From: Tanytarsus gracilentus
Taxonomy: Eukaryota; Arthropoda; Insecta; Diptera; Chironomidae
Direction: 5' to 3'
Length of the DNA: 64,000 nt
NCBI GenBank assembly: GCA_038502055.1
Contig: JAXRKN010000022.1
Coordinates: forward strand, 232,001 to 296,000
Below, piece after piece: positions 41,401 to 54,312 of this stretch. Position 1 is the stretch's first letter; each line of letters begins with the position of its first letter. The position numbers were made by a program, and so were the translations under genes. A model generated the notes under the pieces. That model saw only the letters and a program-made list of their open reading frames with translations. It was not told the DNA's origin and made no database searches.

Positions 41401-44400
41401 ACTTGAGTTTTAATTTGGTGACATCACCAACGAAAGAATCAATTACTGAACTCGCAAAATTGTTCAAAGATAATTTACCAAAAGAAGCATATCTCAGTAT
41501 TGGAACCATTGTGAGCAGGTATTGTCGTGAACGTGGTTGTGATGCAACTGAAGTTAAACCAATTGCTGATAAATTCATCGCTAAAATTCCAAAAGATTGT
41601 GTGACTAAAAATCGAAAAGATGAAGAACATCTCGTTGCAGTTCTTAAGGGAATTAGAAATAGTCAAACGATTCTTAACAGCGCCCTCAATAACATTATTG
41701 TGTGTGTTGGAAGTCAAAAACCAAGTCGAGTTCGTGTTGCTGCATTGCAAACTTTTAATGCGAATCCATGCAATAAAAAACTTCAACAAGCTGCAATTGG
41801 CGTAATGAAAAATCGCGAAGAAGATAGTGAAGTAAGAATTGAAGCTTATCTAGCAGCTATGGAATGTCCAAATGGAAATTTAGCAAATGAAGTTGTTGCA
41901 ATGATTGACTCCGAGACAATCAATCAGGTTGGCACATTCGTGAACTCTCACATAAACTCTATCAAAGCCTCAACTGATCCTAAACGAGAAACTGCACGTC
42001 AACACTTTAGGAACGTTCGAACAAGCAAAAAGTTTCCGTTTGATCCACGCCGTTATTCTTTCAATCGAGAAGTGTCATATGCTATCGACAGTCTTGGATT
42101 AGGATCATCCGTCGACACATCGGTAATTTATAGTCAACGCTCATTTTTACCAAGATCATTGCGAATGAATGTAACCGGAAACTTGTTTGGAAATGCATTT
42201 AATTTCTTTGAACTGTCAGCGAGACAAGAAAATCTTGAGAGTGTAATTGAGCATTACTTTGGACCGAGAGGTTTCTTCAATAGACTCTCAAAGCAAGAGC
42301 TCTATGATGAGTTCATGAAGGAATTTTCTTGTAAGTAATTAATGATTAAATCATTAAGATTCATATTAATTATTTCTTTTAGCTTTCTCACGTAGCAAAC
42401 GCGCTCTTCCACAAGACCTTGCTCAATTCGACAAATCAGTTAAACTCTCAAATGAATACAACCGCGATCCTGACGTTGATCTCTCAGTTAAGATTTTTGG
42501 ATCGGAACTTTATTTCTTGTCAATGAGTCAAAACATCCCATCAACTCCGAGCGAATTTCTTAAACTTTTATCAAAAGAAGCCAACAAAGGACTTGATGCG
42601 TTGAAAAATTTCAACTATAACTTTGAAAATCACGCACTGTGGCTTGATTCTGAGATGGTTTATCCAACGGCTTTAGGTCTTCCATTTAAATTAACAGCAA
42701 CTGGTGCTTCAGCTGTGAAAATCGATCTCTCAGGCTCAATCGATGTTAAAGCAATTCTTGAAAATCCTTTAGATTCCAAAGCCGAAATTAACTTCAATCC
42801 TGCTGCTAATTTTTATGTTGCTGCAACAATTGGATTCAACGCATTTGCATTTGAGAGTGGAATTGAGATTTCCGGCACTATTTTCACAAACACCGGTGCC
42901 AACACAACCGTCGAAATGCAAGGTGGAAAGAATTTCAAAGTGACGACAATTCCAACGCATAAAGCACAGTATGTGATTGATTTGAAACATCAAATTTCTA
43001 CAGGTAATTTTAAAGAATCTCTAAAGAAGATAAAATGCGATTAATTTTACAATTTTAGTCACTCGAGAGACTGGTCGCGAAGCTGTTAAAGTACCAGTTC
43101 CATTTCCGGGATCAGAGTGAGTTGAATAAAGTGGTTTCGGAAGGGATCCCGAAATTTGAAATCCCCAGATTTTCAAAAGCAATAGTTATAGATAATACAA
43201 TTTTTAATTTTAATTTAAATTAACTTTGCAGTAGCTCAACCGAGATGTGTTTCGATCAACTTGAATTCTTGATTGGGGCTGCAGTCTGTTTAGAAATCCA
43301 GACAACACCTACTGGAAAGCCTGATGAGCATGCAGCTTGGCCACTTTATGGCAGCACACATCTTGGATTAAAACTCGACACTGCTGACTCAATAACCTTC
43401 AGAGCAGAACTTGATTTTTCAGGTGATTAAATTTTTATTAAATCTCAATTTTTATTTCATATTTTTCATTTTAGATCCCGAACAGCCATCGCTTAACTTT
43501 TATCATGACACACCCGAAGGAGGCAAAGAACGACAAACCACTCTTAAACTCCTCTCCAGCATCAAATCAACTCATTATTTCGGTGGAGTTTCTTTGAATG
43601 TTCCATGGCTCGGAAATCGTTTTGAAGTTGATGCGAAACTTGGTTTTGTTAATGAAGAAAGTGAAAAGAAGATTTACGCAATTGGAAATTATCAAAAACA
43701 AAAGCATGAATATGAAATTGGATTTAGCAAAAAAGGCGGCGATTTTGTGCCAATTTTAAAACTAAACACAGACTTTTCATACATCTCGGGAAAAGTTATC
43801 GAGAAGAAAACGCCACAAGGAATTTCTTATGAATTGCAGCAGATTAAATTTGGCAAGGATAATTATCAGACAACACTTGACGGTACAATTGAAATTTCGG
43901 AGGGATCAAAGTTAAAAACAAAAATGAATGTCGATGTTGGAGGTAAACTTGTAAAAGTCGATGGTTCAGTCGGTTATCAAACAGGAAATTTTGATACTGA
44001 GCTCACAGTTAAATCCGATCATTTTTCATCTGCAAATGGAAACGCAAAGTATAATCTGCAGTATGGAGAAAAGTCATTCAGCAATAATGTGAACGTTATT
44101 TGGGATAAAAATTTAAATGACAAAGTTAATCGTTTAATAATTGTGCAAGCTGTGGATTGGAGTGGAGAAAATTGTAAAATTAAGAATGAGTTGACTGTCG
44201 GTCGTTGGAATTCAGCAGGAAAAGTCAATGGAGAGTTTGGCAAAAAAATAATTAACCTCGACTCAAGTTTACAGTTCCAAAAATCATCCGTCGAACTTAA
44301 AGTCGAAAACAAATACAGTCAAAAGCATCTGCATGATTATGAAACTTTAATCTATGTTGCAGCAAATAAAAAATCAATTAAACTTGAGCTTTCGAGAGAC

Positions 44401-47400
44401 ATCGAAGGAGATTCATCGAGAATTAAAAACAAAATTGAACTCTCAACTGGACTTAAGGTTGAATTGAATGGAAAAGTTTCACACAAACTCGAATATCGCG
44501 ATGCTGACGTATCTCTTCAAGGTATCTTTGTTCCTGGGCCAAAGAGAGATCAGACCAAAACTATTTTCATATTGAAAAACACACAAAAAGGTCACGAGGC
44601 ATCAGCAAAAGTTGTAAATGGTAAATTTTTAAATTTTATTGATTTTAAAATTCATTTTTTAAATTTTTATGTTCTTTAATCTAAAAGGAAAAGTTGAAAT
44701 TGCAAGTGGAGAATCGAAACTCACATACGGAGCCGATATGAAAGGTTTTGTCAAAGCCTCAATCAAAGACTCTGTCAGTGTCGATGGTTCGTTTGAGTCA
44801 AATCGAGGAAAAGGAAAGGGTGAAGTCACAGCTGCTTTGAAGGATAGAAAAATTCGCGCTGAATCAACTTTCACAATTCAAAAGCCGACCTTTGACTTGG
44901 TTGGTGATTTTTACTACGACTACGAAAAGGATAACGCTAAAAAAATTCATGTTTCAACTCAAAATAAAATTGATAATCAATCGGTTGATTCAAAGAATGT
45001 AGTTGAGATTTTCAGTGAACGTTATGCTATGAATTTAGCAGCAGCAAATGAAGGCAAATTTTCAAGTGGAAAACAAAAAGTTAATGTTGAAATTCAGCTT
45101 CCAACTGGACGTAAATTTTCAATTGATGGAAATCGTGATGTAACATTACAAGGTGGAAAAGGACATGGTAAAGTGCACTTAACAGCTACGGATGAGCTTC
45201 CCAATCGTCAGCAACGTCAACTCTCAATCGACACAAAGATTAATGACTTGAACATGAAAGAATCTTTCTTTGACTTTGTTGGTTCACTCAAATATAAAAA
45301 CTACGATAATAAGGACATTAAAGTTGCGCTTGCATTGAAAAATCTCGCTAAAGGACATTTTTCAACAGCTAACGGAAACCTTCAAGTTGATGGTGGTTTA
45401 ATGCCACACACAATGACTGCTAGTGTAAAGCTTGATGAATACTGCCCAGATCATGCGATCTACAGTTTCAATGGAAAGTATGGAACTTTAGGTGATACTG
45501 AAATAAGTGGAAAATTCTATACAGCGAATAAAGATCGACCATACTCACATGAGTTTTCTGGAGTTTTGAATGTACCAAAAACAAAATTAGAGAGCGTTTC
45601 ATTTAAATCCAAAGGAGAAGTTAGTGAACCAGCAGATGAAAATGGAGTTTATGGTGTGAAGTAAGTTATTAAAATTTCTTTATCCATCAAATTAAATTAT
45701 TTTTTAATTACAGATACTCAGGTGAACTTGATTACGCCGCAAATAAAATCCAAGCCGATACTGAGCTGAATTTCTCGAAAACAAAAGGAACTGGAAAGAT
45801 GAGTCTGAAGCTTCCTAATCAAACCCCAATCAGCGGTGACTTTAAGTTCAATTGCAATCATAAAGACTCGGGTGATGTTGCAGTTACACTTAAATATGGA
45901 GATGGAAAGAAATTCTCAACCACTCTGAAGGGACAAATGCCAGACGCAAATTCACTGACTCTCGCTGCAACACTTCAAGGCGACATGCAGAAGTTTTCGG
46001 ATTTAACTTTTAATCTTGATGCTAAGCAAAATGAAGGCAATAATCTTGTGGCGAAACTTAATGGAAAGGTTGATGGAACGCCATATCAAATGGATTATGA
46101 ACATCGTTTATCTCAGAATATGCCTAAAATCTACGTTTTATGGACATGTCCCAAGGGAACCTCAAAATTCCTTGCTGAAGCTCAAATTGAGACGACGATG
46201 AAAGGCAAAGGAAGTTTAACAGTTGAAAGCTACAATGATTTCAATTTTGATACCAAATTCGATGCCGATTTGTCATCAATTGAGAAGTTTTATCTTCGAG
46301 GTGACATTAACTGTCCGCTCATGAAAATCAACAAAGTTGAGTACGATATTCGATCGAAAGATACTGGAGGACGAACTGGAATAGAGTACAAAATTACACG
46401 GGACAATGCTCATATCCTTTCGGGCACGTCTGATTTTACAACAAAAACTGAAAAGGGAAAAACTGTCATCGAGGGCAAAACGACAATTAAGTTGACCGAC
46501 GGTAAATCTGATGATGTTACATTCAAAGTTATTCGCAATGTTTTTGAGCGAGAGCGTGACGGAGAAGTTGGTTTCGGTGGCACAATTACAGTGAATGTGG
46601 GACCAAGGCAGTATGTTGGCGATGTCAAAGTGACTGATAAAGAATTGCACTCGAAATATTCAGGATGCGCTAAAAAAGGAAGTTGCACTAAATTAGAGGC
46701 TCGTTCAGCTTTAGAAAAAGCAAGTTTTGATGGATTCAGGCACAACTTGCAAATTTCAATTGATTTGAGACAGGTAAAATATTTTTTTTAAATGTTTTAG
46801 TTCAATCAATAAATTTCTATAAATTTATAGGACGGACTTCCACATCAATACAATCTAAAATCGGAAACATCACGTGATGGCTTCGCTTTTAAACATGTCA
46901 CGGATTCTTCCCTGTTCACTAATGACATTAATAACCCAGAATATCACTATTCAGTTTATGTTGATCAAAAAAGAGCTGATTTGTCACTCAAGATGCCAAA
47001 ACGTGAAGTTGCATTCGAAGCGAAATATTCATATCCCGAGAAGTTTTACGGAAATTATCAATCAAATGTTGCTTTTTACATCGATAAGAGTAAACCGCAA
47101 ATGAAGTCTGAACTTGGATTTAATGGTGACATTTCTCACACTGGAAATATAATGAAGGCAACAGGAAAAGTTACTTTTACACATCCTCGAGTCAAAACTC
47201 TTGGCTTAAACGGTGAATTTAATCTAGACGCTCATCAGATGACCATGAACTCCAACATTGAATTCGATATTTTCACAAATCCAATGGATAAAATTGTCTT
47301 TGTTGGTAAATTCGGCAATTCTGATACAAGTGGAAAAGGATTCAATATCACAAATGACGTCGAAATCTTCTCAAAGGGTCTTGACTGGAAATTAAAATTC

Positions 47401-50400
47401 CACGAACATACTGGATTGTCATTTGAACGTCGTATGGTTTCTTATGGTAGTGAAATTACCTTACCTATGTACGACTGGAGATTCGGAGTTCATGCATTTG
47501 CGGGTGAAAATAATTTCGAAGTTATCGGAGTGTTGTTTGATGAGGAAGTTTTGAAAGCTAATGGAGTTTACGATATGGATAAACATAACTTAAAAATCGA
47601 GAGCAGCATAAAGTGAGTTATTAATTTATTTATGATAATTAATCACTACAAATTTCTCATTTTAATAGATATCTTGCATGCGATCCTTTAATCACCAAGA
47701 CAACAATAAATGGACTGACTTCAGGTGTATTTACAATTGACAAAGGAAATCTCCTCGACGTTGATGGTGGCTATGAATTTGGAAAAGATATTCATGTCAA
47801 AGTTTTAGGCTCGGGCAAAGAAATATTTAATGGAAACGTTGCTCTCGATTCTTCACATTTCCTAAAGACCAGTTACAAGGTTGACGATGTTCAAGTCAAG
47901 GAATTTTCAACGCAACTTCAAAATCAACTTAAGAAGGATTTCGATGCGGCCACTGTTGATGCAAAGGATAAATTCGAAAAAATCAAGTTGTATAGAGAAC
48001 AAAAGTTGGAAAAAGTTATTAAAGCACTTCCAGATTTCAAGACATTTACACAAGGTAAAAAAATTATTATTTAAGAATGAATTTATCAAAATCTTTTTTA
48101 GAATACACTCAAGAAATCAATTCGTTAATGGAAGAACTTACATCTGACCCTAACATTCAGAACATCTACCTAGCTGTCAGTCCATTCATAGAAATAATTT
48201 CAAAATACTTCGAAGAAATGGTTGTCATTGTCAGTAATCAAGTTAAAATAATGCAAGAATTCTTAACTCAAATCTATAAAGACTTCATAATTGCGTTCAA
48301 TGAAAAAATCATGCCAGAATTAAAGAAAATGTATGAAAAGGTCCAAGAGCTTGTCAAAGATTTAATTGAAAATGCAACCAAAGCCGCAACAGCTGTTTTT
48401 GAGAGAACCGCCAAAGCATTGAAAGAGTTTGAGGGTGACTTCAACAATATTTCTCAATCATTTAAGGACATAACTGGTGGGTTTATGGAGACTGGAACCA
48501 AGTATTTTAATGAGATTATTCAGGAGCTAAAAGACCTCTATGAACAATTCAAGGAGCAATTGAAGAATTTGCCAGGTAATAACGAGCTAATGATGAAGTA
48601 AAAGTTTACATTTTATTTTAATTAATTATTTTATTACTATAGGTCTAAATTTTATCAAAGAAAAATATCAAGAATACTTTGGCAATTTCACACCACTTCA
48701 CGCTATTACTGCTGTTGTTGAGGAAATTCTTTCAACGATTAAGGAATTCGTACCTGACCAAGCAAAACCATTCTTCGATAAAACAAGTGAATACATAACT
48801 AAAAAAATGACAGGTGAAAATGTCAACGACATTGAATTTTTGAAGCAAATTTACGAACTCTTGAGAGATGCTGTTGAAGTTATTCGTCTTGATATATTTG
48901 AAAAAATCAATATTCAACAATCATCGGTTCGTTTTTCATTTAATGCCTTCAAACGTCTTCCTATATTTTTCACAAACATCAGAATGTCAGCTTTGAATCA
49001 AATCACAACTGAAGCACTTATCAGCATTAAAGACATTCTTTATTTGTATCGTCCATATGCTTTCAATCCAGCTGAAGCAATTCCACCCTTCACAATGCAT
49101 GGCGAAGTAGCCGATGGTTCAAGTTTCTTTACATTTGATGGACGTTACGTAAAGTTCTCAGGTGATTGTGGGTACATTCTTGCACGTGATTTTTCGGAAG
49201 GAAACTTTAGTATCGTCGCGAATGTAAAAGAAGGAAAGATGAAGTCGATTACGGTTGGAGATAAAAATGGATGGATTGAGGTTAACAGCGATACTGGTTT
49301 GAAGTACAAAGATAGAGATTCCGAGTTTCCCATTCATGATAAGACACTGCATGCTTGGAGGAATTTCAATACTTTCTCAATTTTGACTCAGTTTGGTGCT
49401 GGAATTGAGTGCACGGTTGATCTCAGTTTGTGTCATGTGGAAGTTTCCGGATTCTATTCTGGAAAAACAAGAGGACTAATGGGTTTGTTGAATAAAATTT
49501 ACTCAATTTTAGTTTTGAAATTTTAAACATATTTTTAAGGCAATGGTAATGCTGAACCATATGACGATTTTATGCTTCCCGATGGCAAAATTGCTGAATC
49601 CACAAACGACCTTGGCAATGCTTACAAAATCCAAAAAACTTGCGAAGCAGTTGCACCTTCAACTGATGTCCAAACGAAATCACATTCAAACGAATTTTGC
49701 TCACAATATTTTGGCCATGACTCATCACTTCGTCTCGGATTTCTCTTTGTAAATCCATCAAATTATCGTGAAGCTTGCGAACAATCGACTCAAAGTACAT
49801 CAGATCCACAACTTGCGGCTTGCACGATCGCTAAAATTTATGCATCAAGATGTCGTCAAGAGTTCATTCCAGTTTCTATCCCTAAAGCTTGTACTCAATG
49901 CACAGTCGGAGCTCAAAAAGTTGATGTTGGCGATGAAGTTTCGGTGAGAGTTCCTCAAAAAGAAGCAGATATTGTTGTTGTATTCGATACTGCACTCGAG
50001 AAGGGATTAACAGTTATCACTGAAATTATGAATGAGTTGAGGAGAGATCTTAAAAATCAAGGTGTTCCAGATGTTCATGTAATTGCACTTGGATATAATG
50101 CAAATGATCGTTTCTATTCGATCTATACGTCAAAGGGAAAGCTCGACTTTAGAGGAAAATTCGAAACACTCAAAAACACTGGAGTTCCAGAAGAAGAAAC
50201 TGTCGTTACTGGTAACACTGAACTCGATGACTTTGTTCATGAACTAAAGAAAGGAACACAGCACAACTTGGAAGACTTGGGCTTGTCGCCAGATGCAAGA
50301 GCTTTCCAGAAGGCATTCACATATCCATTTAGAACAACCGCATCAAAAACTATTTTTGCTGTTAGAAGTAAAGGAATGCCTTATTCCATCAATCCAGTAA

Positions 50401-51014
50401 GTTTTTATTTTCTTTATATATTTTCCTTGCTAAAATATATTTTTTTTCAATCATTTTAGACGAAATTAGCCACAGGAAGACTTAGCGTTGAATACGCTGC
50501 TAAGCGTGGAATTGCTGTTCATACTCTTATGCCTGTTGACGTCACAGAACCAGCTGATAAGGCTAAAAATATTGTTGGTATGTAGCTCATTAAATTGGTT
50601 CAAGAATAAATTAACATTTTTTTATGGTTTTCAGGTTTTAATGCAAACGTTGCCTTACTCATTAACGAGAAAAAACGACCAAACATGGGTTCAGTTGAGA
50701 TGGCTCAAAAGATGAAATATACTGACGATATGGGTATTGATCTTACCAAGCAGCGCGGATATGTCTTCAACTTAAACACCTACAACACCGATAAAAAGAA
50801 ATTTGTTGGAATTGTCTCATATGTTCTAGCCGACACAATCTCTCGTACGGAAGTCATCAGCGAGTGCACATGTGAGCTTAATGGCGGTATTTATCCAGTA
50901 AGCAAATGCGAGACAAAATCGACACAGCTCTTGGCACCAGTAAGAATTAAATAATTTCAAAAAAAATAATCTCTAACTTTGGACTATTTTTAGAAAAAAG
51001 CTGCACGAGGTTGA
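38447..51014 (+). CDS. apolpp: Apolipophorin precursor (apoLp-II/I, retinoid- and fatty-acid-binding glycoprotein)
   Basis: Seventeen exons: 38447-38504, 40225-41183, 41238-42330, 42383-43003, 43059-43116, 43232-43422, 43475-44620, 44688-45660, 45714-46773, 46831-47612, 47669-48054, 48102-48575, 48643-49482, 49540-50396, 50460-50577, 50635-50939 and 50994-51014. Total 9942 nt, 3313 residues, close to Drosophila apolpp. It is the scaffold of lipophorin, the haemolymph lipid-transport particle, secreted by fat body. Signal peptide at about 1-18; large lipid-transfer-protein N-domain to about residue 700; furin-type site RSKR (707-710) where the precursor would split into apoLp-II and apoLp-I; long beta-sheet-rich repeats (DUF1943/apoB-like); an amphipathic helical stretch about 2480-2650; a von Willebrand D domain from about 2750 (FTFDGRYVKFSGDCGYILARD, GLMGNGNAEPYDDF); and a Cys-containing C-terminal domain. 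The 1.7-kb first intron after the signal-peptide exon may carry enhancers. Confidence 0.97.
38966..39120. repeat. Spaced direct repeat in apolipophorin intron 1
   Basis: Two related segments of about 45-50 bp, sharing ATTATGCTGATTTTTCTCGA, start at 38966 and about 39070. They lie in the intron after the signal-peptide exon. No function assigned. Confidence 0.55.
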
Positions 51015-51152
51015 AGATCTTTTAAAATATAAAATTTAAGATTTTTAAGAATCTAAAAAACTTTTCAAAAGTGTGTTAAACTTTTTTCATTTGATTGTTT
51101 AAGAGTAAGAATTTTTTAAGTTTTCAAAGCATTGTATAAATAATTTAGACTG

Positions 51153-51178
51153 AATAAATATTTTATATAAAAAATAAA
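51153..51178 (+). terminator. Apolipophorin poly(A) signals
   Basis: AATAAA at 51153-51158 and 51173-51178, 140-160 nt after the stop codon at 51014. Confidence 0.55.
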
Positions 51179-51462
51179 TGAGGCTGTTTTTTTTTAGATT
51201 TAAACAAGTGGGTGCACGGTAAGCAGCGTTCTCAGTTGCACTGTTCATTTGCAAAAGGCATTCTTCAAAAGGCTTTTCCGTGAGAGCTCCGCTTTTTTTT
51301 TCTTGTAGCTCACATTTTGCTTGCAGCCCCCAAATATTTGTCGTATTAATTAATAAAAAATAAAAATAAGAATTCAATCTAAAGTAAACAAGATGGGTCT
51401 GCAAACGGCGTTGCCATTTCCAATAGCTCCGCTGTTATAGATTAGTACCCTACTCCATTGCA

Positions 51463-52868
51463 ATGGGCATTAGTGGCACTATTGGTCGTCTATCAAGGAC
51501 ATTCCTCAAAAATCATCAGTGTCAATCGATTCCTGATCCAATGACGAGTTCAACGACATACATGAAGCCATAGTTCTGTAAAATGGACATTAATGGCACT
51601 CCTGGCCGGCCATGATGGATATTTCTCAAAAATCGTCAGTGTCAATCGATTGCTGATGTAATTACGAGTTCAACGACATACATGAAGCCATAGTTCTAAA
51701 AATGGACATTAGTGGCACTCCTGGTCGGCCATAATGGATATTCCTCAAAAATCGTCAATGTCAATCGATTCCTGACCCAATGACGAGTTCACCGACACCC
51801 ATGAAGCCATAGTTCTGAAAAATGGACATTAGTGGCACTCCTGGCCGTCCATGATGGACATGTCTCAAAAATCATCAATGTCAATCGATTCCTGATCCAA
51901 TGACGAGTTCACCGACACCCATGAAGCCATAGTTCTGAAAAATGGACATTAGTGGCTCTCCTGGCCGGCCATGATGGACATTAGTGGCTCTCCTGGCCGG
52001 CCATGATGGACATTCCTCAAAAATCATCAATGCTAATCGTATCCTAATGCAATTTCTAGTTCAACGATACCCATGAAGTCATAGTTCTGAAAAATGGACA
52101 TTACTGGCACTCCTGGCCGACCATGATGGACATGCTTCAAAAATCATTAATGCTAATCGATTCCTGGTCCAATGACGAGTTCAACGATATCCATGAAACC
52201 AAAGTTCTGAAAAATAGACATTACTGGCACTCTTGGCCGGCCATGATGGACATTCCTCAAAAATCGTCAATGTCAGTCGATTCCTGATGCAATTACGAGT
52301 TCAACGATACCCATGAAGCCATAGTTCTGAAAAATGGACATTAGTGGCACTCCTGGCCGGCCATGATGGGCATGCTACAAGAATCATCAATTTCAATCGA
52401 TTCCTGACCCAATGACGAATTCAACGATACCCATGAAGCCAAAGTTCTGAAAAATGGACATTACTGGCACTCCTGGTCGGCCATGATAGACATTCCTCAA
52501 AAATCGTCAATGTCAGTCGATTCCTGACCCAATGACGAGTTCAACGATACCCATGAAGCAATAGTTCTGAAAAATGGACATTAGTGGCACTCCTGGTCGG
52601 CCATGATGGACATGCCTCAAAAATCATCAATGTCAATCGATTCCTGATCCAATGACAAGTTCAACGATACCCATGAAGCCATGGTTCTGAAAAATGGACA
52701 TTAGTAGCACTCCTGGCCGGCAATGATGGACATGCCTCAAAAATCATCAATGTCAATCGATTTCTGATGCAATGACGAGTTCAACGATACCCATGAAGCC
52801 ATAGTTCTGAAAAATGGACATTAGTGGCACTCCTGGCCGGCCGTGATGGACAAGCCTCACAAAACGTC
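51463..52868. repeat. 120-bp satellite array, about 11.5 copies
   Basis: Units begin near ATGGACATTAGTGGCACTCC at 51463, 51583, 51702, 51822, 51942, 52094, 52214, 52334, 52454, 52574, 52694 and 52814 (last one cut at about 52868). The period is 119-120 bp, except for the fifth copy, which contains an internal duplication of about 32 bp (51943-52006). Each unit holds GGCCGGCC-like and ATCGAT palindromes and is visibly richer in G+C than its flanks. Although 120 is a multiple of three, every frame carries at least one stop per unit on both strands, so it is non-coding. The 51179-51462 spacer shows no gene. Confidence 0.95.
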
Positions 52869-52959
52869 TACTGGATCTCACTTTCAGTACTGGATCTCAC
52901 TGCCAGCACATGCTATTACTCACAAATTATACTCTCTGAAAGTGTCTCTCTTACTCTCA

Positions 52960-52964
52960 CCACG
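52960..52964. repeat. Left target-site duplication CCACG
   Basis: CCACG directly precedes the left LTR (TG at 52965) and is repeated as CCACG at 57739-57743 directly after the right LTR (CA at 57738). Five bases is the usual BEL/Pao duplication length. Confidence 0.85.
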
Positions 52965-53344
52965 TGTTGAACGGATGTTTGAATGGAAGAATTAAAAGCG
53001 CTTTCGGTTAGGATCGCAAAATATAACTAATGAAGTTTTATTCAATGTTCTGGGTTTTTATACTAAAATTTACATCAAAATTGTATGGTGGAATCATTTG
53101 ATGGGTGTTCTAGTTTATTCTAGTGAAAACCTCATATTTTACAACTTCTTGGTATTTCTTAAGAATAGTCAACGATTATTAATGTCGCTATCATGGACCA
53201 CAAACAAGAAGCTAGTAAAATGTTTCACATGAAAAGCTCGTAAAAGTGTTATTTACTGATTGTGATTATCGATTTTTTATGTAAAGTGATAATCTCATTT
53301 ACATAGATCACTTAGTCAGTCAAATTCATTTGGCATCGTCACCA
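52965..53344 (-). repeat. Left LTR of the BEL element (3' LTR in element orientation)
   Basis: 380 bp, starting TGTTGAACGG and ending CGTCACCA. It aligns end to end with the right LTR in the same orientation, with about six single-base differences seen by eye (roughly 98% identity). Confidence 0.95.
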
Positions 53345-53546
53345 AATCCACAACTTGAGAAAAAAAGTGTGTCAAGTTCAGCAGGGAAGATAAGATAAGC
53401 TGTACGCATTATCACTTCTCAAATAAACATCTTCACTCAATCTAACATCAAAATCTCTTCAAAAAGCTCTTTCTGGAAATAAATTAAGTTTAACTGATCA
53501 ATTTTTGTGTTTTGACTTAAAAGAAAAGAAAAAGAATATAATAATA

Positions 53547-54312
53547 ATGGAGGCTACGTACACAACTTTACGTGGAAAACAAGATGAGGAGTTTTTGAAA
53601 CTCACTCAACTAAAAAGCCGAATGCAACGCGCCACTCCCGGATTGGAGAAACTCTTATTGTTGGAGCAAGTAGAAGACTCGAGAGCTCAATTCGAGGCGA
53701 CGCATAAGAAGTTGCTGAAGCTCAGAGATGAACATCCCGAGATATCTCAACGCTCATTTCAGCTATCGTTTATTCTTTCATCATTCGCGGAACACCTGAG
53801 AACTTAAGAGCTCATATTTCATCGGCTCAGAAGATCAAGCATCTGCAAATCCCATCTGTGACTAACACAATCAAGATTCTGGAGGAACGACTCTCAGTCA
53901 TCCTAGCGTTACAAAAAAAGAACCGAAATCAATTGGAACTGCCAATACGTACGTTCATGACAATCATGATCCATTGTATTATAAACCAGCAATTATGCCG
54001 AGTAGCGATCAGCGTTCGTGTTCACTTTGCTTGAAGCCGAATCATCACACCATTGATTGCAAAGATCTTTATAACGCTGAGATCCATCCAAGAAAGAAAT
54101 ATGCAGCCTTACAAAGGAGCAAAATTTGTTTCATGTGCTTGAAAAACCCTTTTCGTGAATGTTGTGACAAGGCCGTCTCATGCCCAAAATGTGGCCATCG
54201 CCATCATGTAGCTCTTTGCTATCGAACATCAACAGCTAGAGCCATCAAATCACGACCACGGGCCCTATTCGCTTCATTGGCCATCACTCGCCAAGAGTCT
54301 TATCCTGATGAG
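53547..54312 (+). pseudogene. Inverted gag copy of the BEL element (left arm)
   Basis: Begins MEATYTTLRGK at 53547 and stays open to 53807. It then changes frame and resumes at about 53974 with the nucleocapsid part: a C-x2-C-x4-H-x4-C zinc knuckle (CSLCLKPNHHTIDC) and further Cys/His clusters ending near LAITRQES. Homology with the right arm stops around 54312. This copy keeps the middle gag helices missing from the right arm but has a frameshift and stop. It lies antisense to the element's own transcript. Confidence 0.85.

Noticed and set aside
51099..51404. Minus-strand open frame after apolipophorin
   Set aside because: Low-complexity, no motif, and it overlaps the apolipophorin poly(A) signals.
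51463..52868. CRISPR array or repeat-protein gene in the tandem region
   Set aside because: Units are contiguous without unique spacers and every frame has stops; the context is eukaryotic, so this is a satellite.
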